Source: Leisingera sp. JC1 (GTDB lineage Bacteria > Pseudomonadota > Alphaproteobacteria > Rhodobacterales > Rhodobacteraceae). From it: a DNA stretch of 64,000 bases. The stretch is taken from contig NZ_LYUZ01000092.1 of assembly GCF_001679925.1 (NCBI RefSeq), positions 111,398-175,397 on the forward strand, written 5' to 3'. Under the pieces are notes generated by a model, which saw nothing but the letters and a program-made list of their open reading frames with translations, did no database searches and was not told the origin of the DNA. Position 1 is the first letter of the stretch, and each line of letters starts with the position of its first letter. Below are positions 1 through 8,418 of the stretch, piece after piece. The translations under genes were made by a program, and so were the position numbers.

Positions 1-947
1 GATCCCTTCAGGGCCGTCAGCCCCGGCAGCCCCGCCAGCACAATCGCCGCCAGCGGCAGCAGCAAAAACGCCGCCGACAAGACAATCCAGAACCCGTCCA
101 ATCCGCGCGCCAGTGCCCCCTGCCCGTCCCAGCGCCGCACCGCACGGTCTAGCCCGGCACCAAAGCCCTCCCCCGCCGATACCCGCAGCGCCACCAGTGC
201 GGCCGCGCCGGTCAGTAGCAGCTGCAGCCCCGACAGCAGCGCCGCACGGCCCAGGTCGAAATCAAAACGGAACGCCTGGTAGATGGCGAGTTCAATGGTC
301 GTCGCCCGCGGCCCCCCGCCCAGGGTCAGTGCCACCGCAAAACTTGACAGGCAGATGGCGAAAACAACCGCCAGCGCACCGGGTGCCACCCGCCGCAGCA
401 TCGGGCCTTCCAGCAGCCGCCACATCGCCAGCGGCCCGGCATCCAGCTGCGCCGCCAGACGGAAACGCTCGGCAGGAATTTCCTGCCAGCCCTGCAGGAT
501 CAGCCGTGTCGCCAGCGGCAGGTTGAAGAACACATGCGCCAGCACCACCCCGTGCAGCCCGTAGATTTTTACCGGCTCTAAACCAAGGGAAATCAGCCCC
601 TGGCTCAGCCAGCCCGCCCGGCCAAAGACCGCCAACAAACCAAGGATGGCAGCAATGACCGGCAGGATAAAGGGCGCGCCCAGCAGCGCGATCAGCAGGC
701 TCCGCCCCGGAAACCGCCGCCGCGCCAGCGCGCGTGCTACCGGCACCGCCAGGCCGACGCTGAGGAGCGCTGACAGGCTCGCCTGGGTCAGCGTGAACCG
801 CAGCGCGGCCCAGTCGCTGGCGCCAAACCCGGTGCCGGCCTCGGCCCGCAAGGCAACAGCCCCCAGCGTCCCCAGAATCAGCGCCGCCACCAGAAGGGCC
901 GCGCTGATACCGGGGTAAGCGCTTACTGGCTGAGCGCGTCCAGCCAT
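1..947 (-). CDS. thiP: thiamine ABC transporter permease ThiP (partial, 3' end beyond window)
   Basis: Inner-membrane permease of the thiamine/TPP ABC importer, partner of the ThiB binding protein. About 315 codons are visible before the gene runs off the left edge; E. coli ThiP is about 536 residues, so roughly the first half-plus is here. The start is an ATG at 947 inside the last codons of thiB (25 bp overlap), giving MAGRAQPVSAYPGIS and then a first membrane helix (AALLVAALILGTLGAV). Further hydrophobic segments and a permease EAA-type loop (LATRLILQGWQEIPAE) follow. The overlap implies translational coupling to thiB, so both genes lie under the TPP riboswitch upstream. The identity rests on the permease character plus the thiB neighbour. 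Confidence 0.88.
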   Translation of the reverse strand, partial: MAGRAQPVSAYPGISAALLVAALILGTLGAVALRAEAGTGFGASDWAALRFTLTQASLSALLSVGLAVPVARALARRRFPGRSLLIALLGAPFILPVIAAILGLLAVFGRAGWLSQGLISLGLEPVKIYGLHGVVLAHVFFNLPLATRLILQGWQEIPAERFRLAAQLDAGPLAMWRLLEGPMLRRVAPGALAVVFAICLSSFAVALTLGGGPRATTIELAIYQAFRFDFDLGRAALLSGLQLLLTGAAALVALRVSAGEGFGAGLDRAVRRWDGQGALARGLDGFWIVLSAAFLLLPLAAIVLAGLPGLTALKG

Positions 948-1900
948 TCGCCCAGCGCCGCATCGCGCACCTCTGCTGCCTCAGTCTCGCTCAGCAGCAG
1001 CGATTTCTCCGGCGCGATCAAGGTTTCGAACCCTTCGGGCAGGCCGCCCTCAGGCGTCACTGCCGGGTACATCCAGTTGGTGGTCGGGATCACTGACTGG
1101 AACGCATCCGACACCATGAAGGCCAGGAACTGATCCGCCAGCTCCGGCTGGTCGGTGTTCGCCAGCTTGCCAGCCACTTCCACCTGCATGTAATGCCCCT
1201 CATCAAAGGCCGCCGCCGCCTTGGAGCCGTCTTCCTCGGCAATCAGGTGATAGGCGGGCGAGGTGGTGTAGGACAGCACCATGTCAGCCTCACCTTCCAG
1301 GAACATGCCATAGGCCTCGGACCAGCCCTTGGTCACGGTCACGACATTGTCGGAAAGACCCTTCCAGATCTCCGGCGCCTCCTCGCCATAGGCAGCTTTG
1401 ACCCACAGCAGCAGGCCCAGACCGGGGGTTGAGGAGCGCGGATCCTGAATGACGATCTTGGTGTCGCTGGCGGCCAGCGCCTTGAAATCCGCAGGCGCCG
1501 CCGCGTCAGCGTTGTGGACAAAGGCAAAGTAGCCCCAGTCATAGGGCACAAAGGTCGCGTCACTCCACTCGACCGGCAGCGCAAATTCGGCACTCACGGA
1601 ATGCTCAGCAAACAGGCCGGTTTCCTTGGCCGCCGCGGTCAGGTTGGTATCCAGCCCCAGCACCACATCGGCGTCAGAGCGTGCGCCTTCCAGCTTGACG
1701 CGCGCCAGCAGTGCCGCGCCATCGCCCGCGCCCACCAGTTTCAGGTCGCAGCCGCACACCTCCTCAAACGCCTTTTCCACTGCCGGGCCGGGCCCCCAGT
1801 CAGAGACAAAGCTGTCATAGGTGTAAACGGTGAGTTCGGGCGTTTCGGCAAAGGCTGCCGAGGCGCCGAGCAGTCCCGCTGCAAATGCAAGATGTTTCAT
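923..1900 (-). CDS. thiB: thiamine ABC transporter substrate-binding protein ThiB
   Basis: Periplasmic thiamine/TPP-binding protein of 325 residues (family about 325-330). It begins with a Sec signal peptide (MKHLAFAAGLLGASAAFAETPE), and the mature protein opens with the family hallmark LTVYTYDSFVSDWGPGP. The ATG at 1900 is chosen because AAGGAGGA lies just upstream and the signal peptide begins there; an in-frame start 27 bp earlier would spoil the leader. The gene sits 44 nt downstream of a TPP riboswitch and overlaps thiP, so this is a thiBP(Q) operon repressed when TPP is abundant. Confidence 0.95.
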   Translation of the reverse strand: MKHLAFAAGLLGASAAFAETPELTVYTYDSFVSDWGPGPAVEKAFEEVCGCDLKLVGAGDGAALLARVKLEGARSDADVVLGLDTNLTAAAKETGLFAEHSVSAEFALPVEWSDATFVPYDWGYFAFVHNADAAAPADFKALAASDTKIVIQDPRSSTPGLGLLLWVKAAYGEEAPEIWKGLSDNVVTVTKGWSEAYGMFLEGEADMVLSYTTSPAYHLIAEEDGSKAAAAFDEGHYMQVEVAGKLANTDQPELADQFLAFMVSDAFQSVIPTTNWMYPAVTPEGGLPEGFETLIAPEKSLLLSETEAAEVRDAALGEWLDALSQ

Positions 1901-1943
1901 GCCATCCTCCTTTGCGGCTTTGGGCAAGGGTGGAGGCTGTCCA

Positions 1944-2020
1944 GTACCTTCCCTCCGCCGGTGTGATCCGGTTCAGGTTCAACGGGTGTCATCTCAGCGC
2001 TTACGCGCACCCCGAGGTGG
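1944..2020 (-). promoter_or_regulatory. TPP (THI-box) riboswitch upstream of thiBP
   Basis: Read on the minus strand the region holds the conserved THI-box blocks in order: GGGGTGC, then GCTGAGA (1992-1997 contains the CTGAGA core), ACCC, TGAACCTGA (1973-1981), CCGGATCACACCGG and GGAGGGAAGGT. The ends ACCT and AGGT can close helix P1. The aptamer ends 44 nt before the thiB start. In that gap a CCTCC (about 1932-1936) could pair with the thiB Shine-Dalgarno GGAGG, which would fit translational control; the pairing is inferred. Confidence 0.93.
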
Positions 2021-2136
2021 CGCGGACATTATGCCCCGGGCGCGGCAAAGACAAGCCAAAGCCCCGTCAGGACCTATGACCCTTGCAAACTGGACCGCTG
2101 CCCGCGCCGATCCTGTGTTCTTCCAGCTGAAAATAT

Positions 2137-2173
2137 CCCCGGGGGAGCCGCCCCAGGCGGCGGGGGCAGCGCC
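2137..2173. repeat. dispersed hairpin element, copy A
   Basis: Between the thi leader and aroC lies CCCCGGGGGA, then a hairpin (GCCGCC at 2147-2152, loop CCA, GGCGGC at 2156-2161), then GGGGGCAGCGCC. The same flanks surround a different hairpin at 37406-37444. Upstream the sequence GAAAATATCCCC resembles CAAATATCCCC near 34212. No protein is encoded. Confidence 0.6.
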
Positions 2174-2256
2174 TCCGGTGCCTATGCCGCAGAGGAATCC
2201 GCTTGAGGCACAGCCCCCTGCCCGCTAAGCACGTCCCGCAAAGGAGACCGCGCCTC

Positions 2257-3357
2257 ATGTCGATGAACAGCTTTGGACACCTCTTCCGCGTCACCACCTG
2301 GGGCGAAAGCCACGGGCCCGCGCTTGGCGCCACCGTCGACGGCTGCCCGCCGAACGTGCCGCTGGAGCCGGAGATGCTGCAGCAGTGGCTGGACAAGCGC
2401 CGCCCGGGTCAGAACAAGAACACCACCCAGCGCAATGAGCCGGACGCGGTGAAGATTCTGTCCGGCGTGTTCGACGGCATGTCCACCGGCACCCCGATCC
2501 AGCTGATGATCGAAAACACCGACCAGCGGTCCAAGGATTACGGCGAGATTTCCCAGACCTTCCGCCCGGGCCATGCCGACATCACCTATTTCCAAAAATA
2601 CGGCAACCGCGACTATCGCGGCGGCGGCCGCTCCTCGGCACGCGAAACCGCAGCACGGGTTGCAGCCGGCGGTGTTGCACGTGAAGCAATCAAGGCGCTG
2701 GTGCCGGGGCTGGAGATCAAGGGCTACATGACCCAAATGGGCGAGCTGGAGATCGACCGCAGCCGGTTCGACTGGGATGCGATCGAACAGAATGATTTCT
2801 GGATCCCCGATGCTGGCGCGGTGCAGGAGTGGGAAGACTACCTGCAAGCCCTGCGTAAGGCGCACGATTCCGTTGGCGCCGTGGTTGAGGTTGTTGCCCG
2901 GGGTGTCCCCGCAGGCATCGGCGCGCCGGTTTACGGCAAGCTGGACACCGATCTGGCTGCCGCGATGATGTCGATCAACGCGGTTAAAGGCGTTGAGATC
3001 GGCGAAGGCATGAACGCTGCGCGCCTCAAAGGTTCGGAAAACGCCGATGAGATTTTCATGGGCGAAAACGGCCCGGAGTATTCTTCCAACCACGCCGGCG
3101 GCATCCTCGGCGGGATTTCCACCGGGCAGGATGTTGTGGTGCGTTTTGCGGTCAAGCCGACCTCCTCGATCCTCACCCCGCGCAAGTCGATCCGCAAGGA
3201 CGGCTCCGCCACCGAAGTGATCACCAAGGGCCGCCACGACCCTTGCGTCGGCATCCGCGCGGTGCCGGTGGCCGAGGCAATGATGGCCTGCGTGATCCTG
3301 GACCACCTGCTGCTGCACCGCGGCCAGATCGGTGAGAACCAGGGCCGTATCGGCTGA
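2257..3357 (+). CDS. aroC: chorismate synthase AroC
   Basis: Converts 5-enolpyruvylshikimate-3-phosphate to chorismate with reduced FMN, the last shared step of aromatic amino acid synthesis. The protein has 366 residues, usual for the family. The N-terminus [24 protein letters not shown] carries the signature GESHG, and the FMN/substrate motifs RPGHAD and [11 protein letters not shown] follow (about residues 105-140). The ATG at 2257 is preceded by AAGGAGA at 9 nt; a start 54 bp earlier lacks support. It appears monocistronic. Confidence 0.97.
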   Translation: MSMNSFGHLFRVTTWGESHGPALGATVDGCPPNVPLEPEMLQQWLDKRRPGQNKNTTQRNEPDAVKILSGVFDGMSTGTPIQLMIENTDQRSKDYGEISQTFRPGHADITYFQKYGNRDYRGGGRSSARETAARVAAGGVAREAIKALVPGLEIKGYMTQMGELEIDRSRFDWDAIEQNDFWIPDAGAVQEWEDYLQALRKAHDSVGAVVEVVARGVPAGIGAPVYGKLDTDLAAAMMSINAVKGVEIGEGMNAARLKGSENADEIFMGENGPEYSSNHAGGILGGISTGQDVVVRFAVKPTSSILTPRKSIRKDGSATEVITKGRHDPCVGIRAVPVAEAMMACVILDHLLLHRGQIGENQGRIG

Positions 3358-3443
3358 ATCGCTGACACCTGACGGGACCGGTTGCGAAGCGCTGCAAAAC
3401 CAAGCAGGTTTTGCGCAGTGTCTTTCACATCCGGTCCTTTGAT

Positions 3444-4598
3444 ATGCTGATTACCCTGGCCGTTTCCGGCTACCGCTCGATCCGTGATGCGACCCTGCCA
3501 CTGGAGCAACTCACCGTGGTGAGCGGCTCCAACGGCGCGGGCAAATCCTCGCTCTACCGCTCGCTGCGGGTGCTGGCAGAGGTGGCGCAGGGGCGGGCCA
3601 TAGCCTCGCTGGCCACAGAGGGCGGGCTGGAATCGACGCTGTGGGCCGGTCCGGAACACATCAGCGCCCGGATGCGGCGCGGTGAAATTCCGGTTGAGGG
3701 CACCCGCCGCAAGAATTCAGTCGCACTCAAGCTGGGGTTTGCGGCTGAAGACTATGGTTATGCAGTGGATCTGGGCCTGCCCGCGCCGGTGCCGCGGACA
3801 CTGTTCGGCAACGACCCCGAAATCAAATCCGAAGCGCTCTGGGTCGGCGAGAGCCTGGGCCGCGCCAACAGCATTGCCGAACGCCGCGGCGCGGTTGTCA
3901 CAGGCCGGGACAGCAGCGGCCGCAAGGTTGAGCTGTCGCGTGACCTGCGCCCTTTTGACAGCATGATGACCCATGCAGCCGATCCGGTGCAGGCGCCCGA
4001 GATGCTGTCCCTGAGGGAACGGATGCGCGGCTGGCGGTTCTATGACAGCCTGCGCACCGACCGCGATTCCCCGGCCCGGCGCCCGGCGGTCGGCACCCGC
4101 ACCCCGGCGCTGTCTGGCGACGGCGCCGACCTGGCCGCCGCTATTGCCACCCTGCGGGAAATTGGCGATGGCCCCGCTTTTGACGCAGCCATAGAGGATG
4201 CCTTTCCGGGTGCCAGCGTCGATGTCTCCCTGCAGGGCGGGCTGTTTGCGGTGGAGATGCAGCAGCACGGTCTGCTGCGCCCTCTGTCGGCGGCGGAGCT
4301 GTCGGACGGCACCCTGCGCTATGTCCTCCTTGCCACCGCGCTGCTGACCCCGCGCCCGCCCGAGCTGATGGTGCTGAACGAACCGGAAACCAGCCTGCAC
4401 CCGGAACTGATCTCACCCCTGTCGCGGCTGATCAAACGCGCCAGCCGCGATAGCCAGATCATCGTGGTCTCCCACAACAGCCATCTGGCGCGGGAACTGG
4501 AAGACGCCGGGGCGCTGTCTGTTGTCCTGCAAAAGGAGTTCGGGGAAACGAGGATCGACGGGCTGGAGCCGCCGCGCTGGAGCTGGCCGAAACGCTGA
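3444..4598 (+). CDS. predicted AAA ATPase (COG4637-like)
   Basis: Cytosolic P-loop ATPase of 384 residues, SMC/RecF-like in style. Walker A is GSNGAGKS (residues 28-35) after the typical opening LITLAVSGYRSIRD. Walker B is LMVLNEPETSLHP near residue 305, followed by an H-loop-like IIVVSHNSH. This layout is that of stand-alone AAA_21-type ATPases of unknown biological role. No partner nuclease (OLD/TOPRIM domain) is fused or adjacent, so a defence role is not supported. The ATG at 3444 is preferred because the P-loop protein conventionally opens with this strand; an in-frame ATG at 3411 is possible. Confidence 0.8.
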   Translation: MLITLAVSGYRSIRDATLPLEQLTVVSGSNGAGKSSLYRSLRVLAEVAQGRAIASLATEGGLESTLWAGPEHISARMRRGEIPVEGTRRKNSVALKLGFAAEDYGYAVDLGLPAPVPRTLFGNDPEIKSEALWVGESLGRANSIAERRGAVVTGRDSSGRKVELSRDLRPFDSMMTHAADPVQAPEMLSLRERMRGWRFYDSLRTDRDSPARRPAVGTRTPALSGDGADLAAAIATLREIGDGPAFDAAIEDAFPGASVDVSLQGGLFAVEMQQHGLLRPLSAAELSDGTLRYVLLATALLTPRPPELMVLNEPETSLHPELISPLSRLIKRASRDSQIIVVSHNSHLARELEDAGALSVVLQKEFGETRIDGLEPPRWSWPKR

Positions 4599-4601
4599 CT
4601 C

Positions 4602-5018
4602 TCAGCCGTGATCGCTGCCGCACTGCGCATGATCGCCCAGCGCCGACAGTACTTTGCAGTCGCCGCCCTGCCCGTGGCCGCACAGATGGGTGATCCGCTC
4701 CAGTTCCCCGGCCAGCCGCTCCAGCCGGGCAATCCGCGCCCGCACGGCGCTCAGCTGCGCCTCGGCAATGCGGTGAACTTCTGAGCAATCCTCCCCCAAT
4801 TGGCCTTCGATCGACATCATTACCTTGATGTCCTCCAGCGAGAAGCCGAGGTCGCGGGCATGTTTGATGAAGCCCAGCGCATCCATGCCGTCCTGCCCGT
4901 AACGCCGCTGGTTGCCGGCATTGCGGCCCGGCTGCGGCAGCAGGCCGATTTCCTCGTAATAGCGGATGGTGGGCACCTTCACGCCGGTGGCCTTGGATAG
5001 CTGACCGATGGAAAACAT
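4602..5018 (-). CDS. MerR-family metal-responsive regulator
   Basis: Dimeric transcription activator of 138 residues. The N-terminal winged helix (MFSIGQLSKATGVKVPTIRYYEEIGLL) is classic MerR, followed by the dimerisation helix (about 75-110). The C-terminus is rich in possible metal ligands: C at about residue 79 (EDCSEVH), then HLCGHGQGGDC and DHAQCGSDHG. This resembles Zn/Cd/Co-sensing members, but the metal cannot be fixed. It is divergent from a cation efflux gene, and the shared intergenic region holds a 19-bp-spacer MerR promoter (5030-5060), so it very likely activates that gene. Confidence 0.9.
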   Translation of the reverse strand: MFSIGQLSKATGVKVPTIRYYEEIGLLPQPGRNAGNQRRYGQDGMDALGFIKHARDLGFSLEDIKVMMSIEGQLGEDCSEVHRIAEAQLSAVRARIARLERLAGELERITHLCGHGQGGDCKVLSALGDHAQCGSDHG

Positions 5019-5029
5019 CGCAAACCCTC

Positions 5030-5060
5030 TTGATGCTCTAGTGACTAGAGGTCCTACATT
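5030..5060 (+). promoter_or_regulatory. MerR-type promoter/operator for the cation efflux gene
   Basis: The -35 TTGATG (5030-5035) and -10 TACATT (5055-5060) are separated by exactly 19 bp, the over-long spacer typical of MerR-activated promoters. Within the spacer lies a perfect dyad, CTCTAG TGA CTAGAG (5036-5050). It sits between the divergent MerR gene and the efflux gene and is oriented towards the latter. Confidence 0.9.
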
Positions 5061-5090
5061 GATATCGAATCAGGAATGAGGACAAGAGCA

Positions 5091-5729
5091 ATGGCAGGCT
5101 GCTGCAATCACAACGCAAGGTTCGACGGGGTGTCGGCCGACTACAAACGCAGGCTTTGGCTGGTGATCGCCATCAACGCCGGCATGTTCGCTGTAGAAAT
5201 GGGCGCGGGCCAGATGTCCGGCAGCCAGGCGCTGAAGGCCGACGCGCTGGACTTTCTGGGTGATGCGCTGACCTATGGCATCTCGCTGGCGGTGATCGGC
5301 GCCACCTTGCGCACCCGGGCGCTGGCGGCCCTGGGCAAGGGCATCAGCCTGTTGCTGATGGGCGCCTGGGTGTTTGGCTCCACAGTGTACCAGGTGTTTT
5401 ACGTCGGCGTGCCGCAGGCGCAGATCATGGGGGTCATCGGCTTCATGGCGCTGGCGGCCAACCTGATCTCGGTCATGCTGCTGGCCCGCTACAAGGACGG
5501 TGACGCCAATGTGCGCTCGGTCTGGCTGTGTTCACGCAATGACGCCATCGGCAATGTGGCGGTGATGATCGCCGCCCTGGGGGTCTGGGGCACCGCCACC
5601 GGCTGGCCGGACCTCATCGTGGCCGGCATCATGGGCGGGCTGTTCCTGAATTCCGCCTTCCAGATCCTGGTGCAGGCGGTGCGGGAGTGGCGCGAGGAAG
5701 AGGCGCACGCGGAAGCCCACCAGCATTAG
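5091..5729 (+). CDS. cation diffusion facilitator family transporter
   Basis: Inner-membrane divalent cation/proton antiporter of 212 residues. It has six predicted membrane helices, with paired acidic residues in the second (ADALDFLGDAL) and fifth (SRNDAIGNVAVM) as in CzcD/DmeF-like CDF proteins. It lacks the long cytoplasmic C-terminal domain of larger CDFs. A Cys/His N-terminus (MAGCCNHNARFDG) and a His-rich tail (HAEAHQH) may bind metal. The ATG at 5091 has GAGGA at 8 nt; the upstream in-frame ATG at 5076 overlaps that site. It is controlled by the divergent MerR regulator. Confidence 0.88.
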   Translation: MAGCCNHNARFDGVSADYKRRLWLVIAINAGMFAVEMGAGQMSGSQALKADALDFLGDALTYGISLAVIGATLRTRALAALGKGISLLLMGAWVFGSTVYQVFYVGVPQAQIMGVIGFMALAANLISVMLLARYKDGDANVRSVWLCSRNDAIGNVAVMIAALGVWGTATGWPDLIVAGIMGGLFLNSAFQILVQAVREWREEEAHAEAHQH

Positions 5730-5780
5730 AGTCCCGGCAGTTCGGGGGCTGCCCGGACCAACGGCCCGGGCAGTCGGACT

Positions 5781-7283
5781 TCAAGCAAACAGCCCCGCGT
5801 GTTCCTCGCGCAGGGCTTTCTTCTGCACCTTGCCCATGGTGTTGCGCGGCAGCGCGTTCAGCAGGATGATCTCCTTGGGCTGCTTGAACTTGGCCAGTTG
5901 CCCCATCAGCGCCGCCTTGATCGCCTCCGCACTGGTGCCCTCGCCCTCCGGCACCACAACGGCCACCACAGCCTCGCCGAAGTCGGGATGCGGCACGCCG
6001 ATCACCGCGCTTTCCAGCACGCCGGGCAGATCGTCGATCAGGCTCTCCACCTCCTTGGGATAGACATTGAAGCCGCCGGTGATGATCAGATCCTTCTCGC
6101 GCCCGACAATGGTGACATAGCCGTCAGCGTCGATCTTCGCCATGTCGCCGGTGATGAACCAGCCGTCCGGCTGCAGCTCCTCCGCCGTCTTCTCCGGCAT
6201 CTGCCAGTACCCCTGGAACACATTGGCCCCGCGCACTTCCAGCACCCCGATCTCTCCGGGCGCAACTTCAGCACCATCCTGCATCACCCGCGCCTCAACT
6301 CCCGGCAGCGGGAACCCGACGGTGCCTGCGCGGCGCTCGCCCTCATAGGGGTTCGAGGTGCTCATATTGGTTTCGGTCATCCCGTAGCGTTCCAGGATGC
6401 GGTGGCCTGTGCGGGCCTCCCACTGCTCATGGGTATCGACCAGCAAGGGCGCGGAGCCGGAGATGAACAGGCGCATATTGGCGGCACGCTCACGGGTCAG
6501 CCGCTCATCTGCCAGCAGCCGGGTATAGAATGTCGGCACCCCCATCAGCGCGGTCGCCGCCGGCATCGCCCCCAAAATGGCATCCCCATCGAACCCCGGC
6601 AGGAACACCACCTGCGCACCGGCAAACAGCGCCACATTGGTTGCCACAAACAGCCCGTGGGTGTGGAAAATCGGCAGCGCATGGATCAGCACGTCGTCCT
6701 TGGTGAACCGCCAATAGTCGCGCAATGTCAGCGAGTTGGATGCCAGGTTGTCATGGCTCAGCATCGCGCCCTTGGAACGGCCGGTGGTGCCGGAGGTATA
6801 AAGGATTGCCGCCAGATCATCCGCCTGCCGGGCAACCGCTTCAAAGCCGGACTGGCCATCCGCCAGATCACGCAAACTCCCCTGCCCCGCCGCATCCAAT
6901 GTCAGCACTTTGGCCGCGCCGGAGATCGCGCTGATTTCCTCCAGCCGCGCCGGATCGCAGACCACCACCCGGGGCGTCGCATCACCGGCAAAGTACGCCA
7001 CCTCCGGCCCGGTGTAGGCGGTGTTCAAGGGCAGGAAAATACCGCCTGACATGACAGTGCCAAGGTACAGCTCAATCGCCTGAATGGTTTTCTGGACCTG
7101 CACCGCCACCCGGTCACCTGGCTGCACGCCTTGGGCGGCCAACGCCGCCGCCATCCGCTCCGCACCGGCAAACAGCGCACCGAAGGTGACCGTGCCGCCA
7201 TCCGGCAGCCGGGCAAACACTTCGTCTTCGCGCCCCAGGGACGACTCGCGCAGCTGGCGGATCAGGTGGTTGGCGTCATACAT
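5781..7283 (-). CDS. matB: malonyl-CoA synthetase MatB
   Basis: ATP- and CoA-dependent ligase making malonyl-CoA from malonate, 500 residues, cytosolic. Adenylate-forming motifs are clear: ILYTSGTTGRSKGAMLSHDNL near residue 155, the A5-type YGMTET, A7 GWFITGDMAKID, and the C-terminal catalytic-lysine region PRNTMGKVQKKALRE. The opening MYDANHLIRQL and overall length match malonate-CoA ligases more than medium-chain acyl-CoA synthetases. The ATG at 7283 follows AAGGAG; an upstream start 15 bp away has none. No malonyl-CoA decarboxylase or malonate transporter is adjacent, so the malonate source is not visible. Confidence 0.88.
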   Translation of the reverse strand: MYDANHLIRQLRESSLGREDEVFARLPDGGTVTFGALFAGAERMAAALAAQGVQPGDRVAVQVQKTIQAIELYLGTVMSGGIFLPLNTAYTGPEVAYFAGDATPRVVVCDPARLEEISAISGAAKVLTLDAAGQGSLRDLADGQSGFEAVARQADDLAAILYTSGTTGRSKGAMLSHDNLASNSLTLRDYWRFTKDDVLIHALPIFHTHGLFVATNVALFAGAQVVFLPGFDGDAILGAMPAATALMGVPTFYTRLLADERLTRERAANMRLFISGSAPLLVDTHEQWEARTGHRILERYGMTETNMSTSNPYEGERRAGTVGFPLPGVEARVMQDGAEVAPGEIGVLEVRGANVFQGYWQMPEKTAEELQPDGWFITGDMAKIDADGYVTIVGREKDLIITGGFNVYPKEVESLIDDLPGVLESAVIGVPHPDFGEAVVAVVVPEGEGTSAEAIKAALMGQLAKFKQPKEIILLNALPRNTMGKVQKKALREEHAGLFA

Positions 7284-7377
7284 CGGCGGCTCCTTCATCT
7301 GGCGGCGCCATTTGCGCGCTCCTGCCGGCTGAAATCAAGCCATTGATCTTTGCGGCGCTTGGGCGCAGGGTCGCGCC

Positions 7378-8313
7378 ATGGCAAACTCCTTAACATCGCA
7401 TCGGCCTGTGCTGGCGGTCCTTCTGAAAGTGACCGCCATTGCGCTGTTCACCGCGCTGTCCGGGATCATCAAGGCCACCTCGGAAACCGTGCCCGCAGGC
7501 GAAGCGGTGTTCTTCCGCTCCTTCTTTGCGATCCCCGTGATTGTCATCTGGCTGACCACTCGCGGAGAGCTGAGGCACGGGCTGATCACCAAGAAACCGA
7601 TGTTTCACGTGTGGCGCGGACTGGTCGGCACCTCGGCGATGGGCATGACCTTCATGGGGCTGGCGCTGCTGCCGCTGCCGGAGGTCACCGCCATCGGCTA
7701 TGCCACACCGATCTTCACCCTGATCCTGGCGGCCCTGTTTTTGGGCGAGACCATCCGGCTGGTACGGATAAGCGCCGTCGCCATCGGCCTTCTGGGCGTT
7801 CTGATCATGATCTGGCCGCGTCTGGGCGGCGATCTGGGCGATGGCGCCATGCTGGGGGTGCTGCTGGTGGTCGGGGCCACCGTGGCCCGCGGCTTTGTGC
7901 AGATCCACATCCGCCGCATGGTGCAGTCAGAGCATACCGCGGCCATCGTGTTCTACTTCTCGCTGACCGCCTCCGCCCTGGCGCTGCTGACGGCGCCCTT
8001 CGGATGGGTGATGCCGGATGCCCAAACCGCGGCGCTGCTGGTCAGCGCCGGGCTTGTCGGCGGGGTGGCGCAGATCCTGGTCACCTCCTCCTACCGCTTT
8101 GCGCCCGCCTCGATGCTGGCGCCCTATGACTATGCATCAATGATCTTTGCCATCGTAATAGGCTATGTCTGGTTCGATGAATGGCCGACGCTGGTGATGC
8201 TGGCCGGTGCGGCGCTGGTCATTGCCGGCAATGTGCTGGTAATCTGGCGCGAGCACCGGCTGGGCCTGCAACGCGGCAAGGCCCGCGCCGCAAGCAACCC
8301 CAAGGGCGTCTGA
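7378..8313 (+). CDS. DMT (EamA) family transporter
   Basis: Inner-membrane protein of 311 residues with about ten hydrophobic helices arranged as two EamA repeats (about 15-145 and 160-290). The family motif region GLALLPLPEVTAIGYATPIFTLILAALFLGE falls at the end of repeat one, and the second repeat ends in a similar LVMLAGAALVIAGNVLVIW. Substrate is unknown; DMT exporters carry amino acids, drugs or purines. It is transcribed away from matB. Confidence 0.85.
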   Translation: MANSLTSHRPVLAVLLKVTAIALFTALSGIIKATSETVPAGEAVFFRSFFAIPVIVIWLTTRGELRHGLITKKPMFHVWRGLVGTSAMGMTFMGLALLPLPEVTAIGYATPIFTLILAALFLGETIRLVRISAVAIGLLGVLIMIWPRLGGDLGDGAMLGVLLVVGATVARGFVQIHIRRMVQSEHTAAIVFYFSLTASALALLTAPFGWVMPDAQTAALLVSAGLVGGVAQILVTSSYRFAPASMLAPYDYASMIFAIVIGYVWFDEWPTLVMLAGAALVIAGNVLVIWREHRLGLQRGKARAASNPKGV

Positions 8314-8366
8314 TCAGACTCTAACCAAGGCTTCTCCAAAGCCGGAGCCCTCAAGGTCGACGCTCC

Positions 8367-8386
8367 CGCCCTCAATTGAAAGGGCG
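8367..8386. terminator. possible bidirectional terminator hairpin
   Basis: CGCCCT (8367-8372) and AGGGCG (8381-8386) flank an 8-nt loop between two convergent genes. There is no strong T-run, so function is tentative. Confidence 0.35.
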
Positions 8387-8418
8387 AGTGCCCGCTGTTT
8401 ACGCCTCAACGGGCCGGT

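Noticed and set aside
292-963. 223-codon minus frame near the left edge starting MRRWANGW
   Set aside because: It is a different frame within thiP; the ThiP frame, which overlaps thiB, has the membrane-helix pattern and continues to the edge.
3444-4598. AAA ATPase considered as an OLD-type defence ATPase
   Set aside because: No TOPRIM domain is fused and no UvrD-like or other defence gene is adjacent; the family is common in core genomes.
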